Assembly: GCA_018257865.1 (NCBI GenBank)
Contig: JAEUBA010000057.1
Coordinates: 124,001 to 188,000 of the forward strand
Source: Stereocaulon alpinum
Lineage: Eukaryota; Ascomycota; Lecanoromycetes; Lecanorales; Stereocaulaceae
DNA length: 64,000 nucleotides
Reading direction: 5' to 3'
Each line of letters begins with the position of its first letter. Position 1 is the first letter of the stretch. A program made the translations under genes and the position numbers. The notes under the pieces are model-generated. The model was not told the DNA's origin and did no database searches. It saw only the letters and a list, made by a program, of their open reading frames with translations. Positions 58,120 to 64,000 of the stretch are shown one piece after another.

Positions 58120-61026
58120 ATGGGCGATTTGAAGCTCCAAGACGTGATCGAAAGCTCCTTATCGCGTACCATACTTGGCCATACTCCTGCTCATGCTAAT
58201 GCCCGGTTGAACGCCCTAAGCTTCGATAGTTGCAATAGGGATTGGACTTCGTATATCTCTAAACGCGTAGACGTCATTGTCGAGGACGAGCCACATTCTG
58301 CACAATATACCCAAGGGATATTCGCCCTTGCAATTACAGCCTTCGATGCATTCCTCCAAGCGAATGTCACAGGTCCTGTGTTGGTATGGAACTCAGCCTG
58401 CGTCTTCCCAGACGAAGTCGAGGAAGGGGACATTGTCGAGAAAACAAGAAAGCAACTCATCTCGAGTCTTAGCATGGATGGCGAAGCAGTCTATACGCTG
58501 ACACCGCATGTTGAGTTGCTCTGTCTTGCAAAGTGTCTTCTCAACCATCAAAGCTTTGGCCAAAACACTGAGAATATCTTGGCCCGCCTAAGGGTCAACT
58601 TTTGGCATCAAAGATTACTCAGCGATGTGTCTCCAAGACTTCAGCAGAGCATCTATGAGGACCTATCGGTACTTGAAGAGAGAATACTTTCCATAAGGGC
58701 GGAATCGGAGGTCATCAGTCCTGCAGAATTCCTGATAGAAAGAGCTACTATCCATACTCATCATGGCTTTGACATGAAAGCTAGGAATGATCTCACTGCA
58801 GCCGCTCGAGAAAGGTCGTTCCATTTTGCACTTACTGGACGCCTTGGCAAGCGAACGAAGTACCAGGAGAAAGAGCTAAGCCAGCTCGTCGTGCTAGCCA
58901 AGAGTGCAAACCAGCAGCAGAAGTCTTCCGGCCAGAGTGAGAGTGTCCGTACAAGTCACGACGCAACAATGTCAAGAGTAGAAATTCCAGCGGCGTCCAA
59001 ACCACAAGCGCTAGATCTCAATGACGACACTCTCCTCGAATCCATCGCATTCACAAAAGGCACAGACTCACCATCAGGAAGTCAAGGAGATGATAGCCTT
59101 CCTGAATCTCTGTTATCACTGGACCCTGGGAATCAACCTCAGTTAGAGCCACTTGATGCCATTATACTCCTTGCTACTGCATCTTCCATCACGAATACAT
59201 CACCTGCAGATGGCTTGACACGTGAAGAGACCTTGCCTTACGCCGAACGAGTGCTATCGGGAGGTAGCTCTAACTGGCAGGTCTACACGCAGGCGCTGCT
59301 AGTCCGGAGTCGAATCGAAGGCTACAAGACCCGGACGATCGAGAGAGGTGTACTCCAATTGCAAGCTCTTGTTGATCAGGTTATTGCCGAAACTACTCCT
59401 GTTGCCGATGTAACTGGCTCAAACACCAAACAAGCTTCAATTGGAATAAGTTCGACCACATTTCTCCCGCCACCTAAACAATCAGAGTCGGCGCCAATCT
59501 CGGAACGCCTTCGCTACATCCATGCGCTTGCCTCTCCACCTCGATGGAAGCTTGAAGCTGAGCTTGCAGATCGATGGGTAACACTTGGTGGACTTCGCAC
59601 GGCATTGGAGATCTACGAGCGCCTGCAGATGTGGGCTGAGGTTGCTCTCTGTTGGGCGGCAAATGATCGAGAAGACAAAGCGCGCAAGATTATTCGACGC
59701 CAGCTCTACAAATCCGCCATCACTACGTCAACAGAGGAGCTCCTCGAGAATGACGAAGACACCGATGTTGAGCATTACAGAATTGAGCGGGACCCTCTGC
59801 CGGCAGATGCCCCTCGCCTGTTCTGTATCCTTGGCGACATTGAAAAATCTACAGAAGCCTACGAGCGGGCTTGGGCCATCTCCAACTACCGTTATGCACG
59901 CGCACAGCGCTCGTTAGGGAAGCACTATCTGGCAATAGGCCATCTCGAGAAGGCAGATGAGGCTTATGCGAAATCGCTGAAGGTCAATCCACAGAATCAT
60001 CCGACATGGTTTGCATTAGGGTGTGTCAGGCTACGACTTGAAGATTGGGTAGGTGCCGTGGACGCATTTGGACGGGCGGTGCAGATCGATGGCGAAGATG
60101 CCGAATCTTGGAGTAACCTGGCTGTAGCACTCCTGAGACTGCCGCCTGAAATTTCTGCAAGCAAGTCTAGTGAGAAGACAGAAGAAACGGGCCTTAATCA
60201 TACAAAGCGCAACTCCGGTTTCGGGGACGATGAGCAGTTGCAGCATGTCTCGACAGTAGACCCGCAAAAACACATTCGGGAGGCTTTTGTTGCGCTCAAA
60301 CGGGCAGCGACATTGAAACGAGAGTCCTTCCGAATCTGGCAGAATCTGCTCAGTGTGGGCGTTCAGCTCGCACCTCCACCATACACAGACGTCATTGTGG
60401 CACAAACCAGGCTTATCGATCTACTTGGAAAGACAGAAGGGGAACGCTGCGTGGATGTGGATATTGTTGAAGCTCTGATCTCGCACCTTATTGCTATAAC
60501 ACCCTCTGGACGGGAAGGGTCAGAGATGGAGAGCGGGGCCCAATTTGAGGGTACAATTCATGACGAGGAGATAGCAAGCCAAAGAGTAGGACTCGAAAGG
60601 ATGATCGTCGATCTGGTACAGAAGAGGATTACACCACTCATCACATCATCACGTCGCTTGTGGCTCCTCACTGCCAAATTATCATTACATCTTCGCCGCC
60701 CAGCTGCGACTTTGTCAGCATACGAGAAAGCATGGCGGGTAACTTTGAACAAGCCTGGTTGGGATACCGGTGCTGGCACAGAAAGCGCGAAGAACATCTG
60801 GTCCGAAGTGTCTGAAGCAACAATCGATCTGGTAGACGCTTACGAGAGTCTGGGCGAGAGAACCAGAGAGTCAGGTATGGGAGCAGGAGAATTGGTAGCT
60901 AAAGACTGGAAGTTCAAGGCTCGAAGTGCGTTGAGATCGGTGATGTCGAGGGCGAAAGAGGGATGGGAGGGCGATGCAGCTTACGAGAGTCTTAGTGAGA
61001 GGCTGCAGGAGCTCAAGAACGCCTAG
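58120..61026 (+). CDS. TTC27/Emw1-like tetratricopeptide repeat protein
   Basis: Single exon, ATG at 58120, 968 residues, close to the family's usual size (about 840-980). TPR helices are clearest at about residues 590-680: KHYLAIGHLEKADEAYAKSLKVNPQNHPTWFALGCVRLRLEDWVGAVDAFGRAVQIDGEDAESWSNLAVALLRL, with the preceding ...ERLQMWAEVALCWAANDREDKARKIIRR and LGDIEKSTEAYERAWAISNYRYARAQRSLG. The W-x-E-x-A-x-C-[WY] and R-Y-A-R-A-Q-R-S-L-G pieces are typical of TTC27/Emw1. In yeast Emw1 is essential and needed for cell wall integrity; human TTC27 is linked to assembly of large complexes and pre-rRNA processing. A disordered Ser/Gln-rich insertion lies at about 270-350. No membrane segment is seen. Function is by family; partners here are unknown. 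Confidence 0.9.
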   Translation: MGDLKLQDVIESSLSRTILGHTPAHANARLNALSFDSCNRDWTSYISKRVDVIVEDEPHSAQYTQGIFALAITAFDAFLQANVTGPVLVWNSACVFPDEVEEGDIVEKTRKQLISSLSMDGEAVYTLTPHVELLCLAKCLLNHQSFGQNTENILARLRVNFWHQRLLSDVSPRLQQSIYEDLSVLEERILSIRAESEVISPAEFLIERATIHTHHGFDMKARNDLTAAARERSFHFALTGRLGKRTKYQEKELSQLVVLAKSANQQQKSSGQSESVRTSHDATMSRVEIPAASKPQALDLNDDTLLESIAFTKGTDSPSGSQGDDSLPESLLSLDPGNQPQLEPLDAIILLATASSITNTSPADGLTREETLPYAERVLSGGSSNWQVYTQALLVRSRIEGYKTRTIERGVLQLQALVDQVIAETTPVADVTGSNTKQASIGISSTTFLPPPKQSESAPISERLRYIHALASPPRWKLEAELADRWVTLGGLRTALEIYERLQMWAEVALCWAANDREDKARKIIRRQLYKSAITTSTEELLENDEDTDVEHYRIERDPLPADAPRLFCILGDIEKSTEAYERAWAISNYRYARAQRSLGKHYLAIGHLEKADEAYAKSLKVNPQNHPTWFALGCVRLRLEDWVGAVDAFGRAVQIDGEDAESWSNLAVALLRLPPEISASKSSEKTEETGLNHTKRNSGFGDDEQLQHVSTVDPQKHIREAFVALKRAATLKRESFRIWQNLLSVGVQLAPPPYTDVIVAQTRLIDLLGKTEGERCVDVDIVEALISHLIAITPSGREGSEMESGAQFEGTIHDEEIASQRVGLERMIVDLVQKRITPLITSSRRLWLLTAKLSLHLRRPAATLSAYEKAWRVTLNKPGWDTGAGTESAKNIWSEVSEATIDLVDAYESLGERTRESGMGAGELVAKDWKFKARSALRSVMSRAKEGWEGDAAYESLSERLQELKNA

Positions 61027-62008
61027 CATTGGGGCCCGAAGAGGTTAAAACTTTGTCCACGTATAACAGGGTCTGACTTGAGAAATATCGCTACAACCAG
61101 GGGTGCAAAGACTAGGAGGTTGCAAGACATTCACTACTGGAAGCAATGGTTTCCCCAAGGTTTGAATACTTCTGTCGCAGCCTTATTCACTTACTTTGGC
61201 AAGGCTGGGAAGATCTTGAGATACACTTCCCCTTGCCATTCAGCTCTTTCCCCTCTACTAGGGTCATAGAACAAGACGGACAAGGAACATTGTTCACACT
61301 GGCCCACAAGCAGACGCTACGAACGCCTTGAAGACGAGAGGAGAGCGCGTCTACGGCTATGTTAGCGGAAGCTATTGTAGGTGCAAGGACGCGGATCGCT
61401 GGGAATCGAGCGAATTCAGAAGCACGAGAAGCCACTTTCTACACGAAGCGAGCGTATCAGAGCCAAAATCGTCAAAAGGAACCCTTGAGGCAAGGGATGA
61501 GAGTCAAATGGTCCATGCGAATCGTCACGCCCTCAATTGTAAACTGTCTAACCCGCAGTCCTAGATACATAGGTGTATGTACTCCTGCATCAAGTTCACT
61601 TTTCGTAACCAGTCAGCCTCTCCTTACTACTCCAACCCTCTAGGCTAATACCGTTTCTCCCTAGATCTGGTAGCTCAACGAAGAGGATTAAAGCCTTGCC
61701 TTGTTTTGGCTTGAATACATTAGCACTGGATTTCGAATCGGAGAATCGTGGTTGAAGGAATGGCTAGGGTCGATCGGCTTAATGACGCTGAGCACATGAT
61801 AACCAAGTGGGTAGTAGGTATTAGGAACGCGAAATCCCAGTGTTTCAATATATACTTTATCCCAAGTCATCATATACAGAACATAACTGCTATACAGACA
61901 TCAGTGCTTCGTGACAGAATCCTAGATGACTAAAACCCACGTCATCTTTGTATCCAGATCCATCCACCTTTCCCAGACTTAGCGTCCAATCACAACACAC
62001 GTGACTCC
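61027..62008. other. Convergent intergenic region
   Basis: No supported gene between the TPR gene and MET8. Short frames (e.g. 61328-61643) have no domains. No tRNA was seen. Confidence 0.45.
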
Positions 62009-62821
62009 TCATATCCACCACCCAAAACTCCCATCGAAAGAGTAGTCCCCAGCCTTATCTCCCAGCCGCACCTCCTCGAACGTAGGCACTGAATTCGGTT
62101 TGTAGAAGCCCAACAGCCTATCCATGTCCTCCTCATCCATCTCTACCAGCTCTTCCAAGCTCCACTCCTCACAGACTCTACTCATCCACCCCATTCTCTT
62201 TGGCCCCTCCTCGATGTCCGGGGCCACCTTTCTTAGCTTCTTCCTCAGCATCCCCACTTTCTGCACCGCTGCTCCAATATCAACCGGCAGATTTGCCGCA
62301 ATCTGTTTTCTAACAATGCTAGCAAGTTTGGGCCCATTGCCATTCGTAGACACCATTATCTGTAGTGGCCCATCTCTGTGCACGCTTCCGAAGTAGAAAT
62401 CACATTCGGGAGGCACGTCGGCAATGTTGGCTGCTATTTTCCGTTCCTTGCAATGTTTCCAAATGACGGTGGAGGCGGCGGGGTCGTCGATGGCTGTGAG
62501 GACCATATCGACATTATCCAGGTCTGAGGATTCGAATTTTCGGTCATGGTAGGTGACTTGGCCTTTGCCTATCCGATGTGCTACTTCTGGGTTGAGGCCT
62601 GAACGAGGAGAGACGACGGTGACTTTGGCGTCGGCGTTTAGGACGTTAAGGATGCGTCCTGCTGCTACCTGGGCAAACTCTTATCAGCATGTCGATTGAT
62701 GGGGAAAATGAAGGGAGGGGCATACTTCTCCCCCTCCAACCACCAGCACACGCTTGTTACGGATCTGCCAGGCGAGGATCAGTGAGCCACCACCCTGGAC
62801 TTCTGGAAAGTCCTCCAACAT
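62009..62821 (-). CDS. MET8: Siroheme synthase Met8: precorrin-2 dehydrogenase / sirohydrochlorin ferrochelatase
   Basis: Exon 1 is 62726-62821 (ATG at 62819-62821) and exon 2 is 62009-62668; the intron 62669-62725 (GTATGC...GCCCAG) is in phase. The product has 251 residues (yeast Met8 has 274). The enzyme oxidises precorrin-2 with NAD and inserts Fe2+, making siroheme for sulfite and nitrite reductases. The NAD fold opens with LILAWQIRNKRVLVVGGGEVAAGRI, with GGGEVAAGR as the dinucleotide loop split by the intron, then AKVTVVSPRSGLNPEV, DNVDMVLTAIDDPAAS (with the catalytic Asp of the ...A-I-D/T-D... region), IAANIADVPPECDFYFGSVHRDGPLQIMVSTNGNGPKLASIVR (the conserved core) and a helical C-terminus that binds the tetrapyrrole. 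It is divergent from the FYVE gene. Confidence 0.93.
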
Positions 62822-63005
62822 CGTCAACTATGAAAGTATGTGGATACATTATTGCTTTTTCTTGTATCATCTTTTCGATAGAGATATCGGAAGCCGGCGC
62901 TTCTTTTCACCGGCTCCGCCAAGCCCGCATCCTCTCCGCTAGATTCCTATGCCTGATAGTCTAAGAATTCACCAGCCTTCATAAGGCTTGACCACCCTGT
63001 GAAAG
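62822..63005. promoter_or_regulatory. Divergent promoter, MET8 / FYVE gene
   Basis: 184 bases between opposite start codons. No clear TATA or Cbf1 (CACGTG) site was found in this interval. Confidence 0.4.
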
Positions 63006-64000
63006 ATGTCTGCCCGGAAGCTTGGGGGTGGACGGGTACTTGGGAGTGGGCGGAACCTTGCACCAGCGCCGACGTACCCCGCACGGGATTCCAGCCTGCT
63101 CTCGCCTTCTGAAAGTACCCTCTCCGTCAGCTCCTCCGCCTCAACTTCGCAACCCTCGACCGATGCACAAGATCTGAGTTCAAGGATCTCGTTGGAGCAA
63201 AGCGAGGTTGATAATGCTGCTGTGGCGGCGGCGGCAAGTTCGAGGCTCGCTTGCCCAATATGCAATGAGGAAATGGCAGGGCTTTCGTCTGAGACTGCTA
63301 GATAGCTCACTAATTTAGGACTAGGTCACGCTTCTACAGCTGAACAGACACCTCGATGACACTCACAAATACCTCGAAGAAGTCAAGCAAAATGAAGCGA
63401 AAGATTGGTTCAAGACACAGATGGTCAAGGCAAAACGCTTTCAGCCGCTGGCGGTCCTTAACCAGAAATTCAAAGGCTTAGATGTCTTCGACTCCGAGGA
63501 AAGCTCTCGCGCCTCGACGCCCAACCCAGTTACCACTACTCCCATACCTGAGCCGGCTCCGCCCGATCCAGACGAGGTCGTTACTCGAACACATTGGCAA
63601 AGACATGGCTTAAACGACATTTGCTCCGATCCTGCCTGTGGGAAGAGACTCACTTCGAGTAATGGCAGTGTTAATTGCAGAAAATGTGGAAGGCTGTTCT
63701 GTGATGAGCATACGATGTACAAGATGAAGCTGTCGAGATCGGCTCAACATGAGCCTGTGAGGGGCCTTTGGTGTAGAGTGTGCGAGACTTGCTATAAGTC
63801 GAGAGAGGGGTACAGTGACCGCAGTGGCTTCGAGCGAGATCACACAGTGGAATTCGAGCAGTTCCGAAGAAAGACGGTCGATAAGACGTTATTGGAGGTC
63901 TCGAGACTGGAGAAAAGGCTTACGAAGCTTACGCAGCTGCTAGCAAATCCACCTCCGGAGCAGACACCTACAGCTGGAAGCCTGATTTGGCCATTATCAA
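63006..64000 (+). CDS. Pep7/Vac1-like FYVE-finger endosomal protein, 5' part
   Basis: Exon 1 is 63006-63275 (ATG at 63006); exon 2 starts at 63325 and is still open at the window end. The visible part has about 315 residues. Exon 1 has a disordered start and LACPICNEEM, which joins to VTLLQLNRHLDDTHK in exon 2 to form the N-terminal C2H2 finger (C-P-I-C...H...D-D-T-H) typical of Pep7/Vac1. The intron (63276-63324, 49 nt) therefore seems to begin with GC, not GT. A FYVE-type finger follows: DICSDPACGKRLTSSNGSVNCRKCGRLFCDEHTMYKM...WCRVCETCY, with the central R-K-C-G-R-L-F-C variant of the phosphoinositide-binding patch, then a coiled region (LEVSRLEKRLTKLTQLL). Pep7/Vac1 is a Rab5 (Vps21) effector that binds PI3P and works with Vps45 in Golgi-to-endosome fusion. 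Confidence 0.88.

Noticed and set aside
37252..64000. Secondary-metabolite cluster around the oxygenase and methyltransferases
   Set aside because: No PKS, NRPS, terpene synthase or P450 is present; the enzymes belong to unrelated housekeeping families.

Overview
The window looks like nuclear DNA of a filamentous ascomycete (Pezizomycotina, possibly Dothideomycetes). The support is: introns of about 45-90 nt with GT...AG ends and internal CTAAC/CTGAC-like branch sites; fungal-specific families (PTH11-type rhodopsin-domain membrane proteins, an APSES-ankyrin regulator, a HET-C2-like glycolipid transfer protein, a GH55 glucanase, Cup1-like LYR and Spo71-like PH proteins); and an intron-bearing tRNA-Trp. 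Genes lie on both strands, often as divergent or tightly convergent pairs. Most models needed exon joining; I give exon limits where the reading frame and conserved residues agree across each junction.

Layout. 1-13,000 is a compact housekeeping block: an unknown membrane protein (cut by the window edge), mitochondrial inner membrane protease subunit 2, a Spo71/Mug56-like PH protein divergent from a glycolipid transfer protein, an SBF/MBF-type APSES regulator divergent from a Cup1-like LYR protein, and a small SAM methyltransferase. 13,000-35,800 is a gene-poor, repeat-rich island. It holds decayed F-box-like genes and one intact F-box-like gene (32,625-34,027), two clusters of a short hairpin repeat whose stems covary, an oppositely oriented pair of a second hairpin motif about 7 kb apart, minisatellites, and a diverged tandem repeat around 31.3-32.0 kb. 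Immediately right of the island (35,852-37,251) is a TET/JBP-like 2-oxoglutarate/Fe(II) oxygenase carrying C-terminal zinc-finger motifs.

37,250-64,000 returns to ordinary genes at moderate density: a GT8 glycosyltransferase, two unknown proteins, a possibly damaged rhodopsin-domain gene, a GNAT acetyltransferase, tRNA-Trp, a secreted GH55 beta-1,3-glucanase, an intact rhodopsin-domain gene, a METTL16-like RNA m6A methyltransferase (with an 11-nt microexon and a probable GC-AG intron) divergent from a TTC27/Emw1-like TPR protein, and the siroheme synthase Met8 divergent from a Pep7/Vac1-like FYVE protein that runs off the window.

No operon or secondary-metabolite cluster is seen; the genes serve separate processes. 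The most unusual items are the covarying hairpin repeats, the paired motif that may bound an element, and the TET/JBP-like enzyme at the edge of the repeat island.
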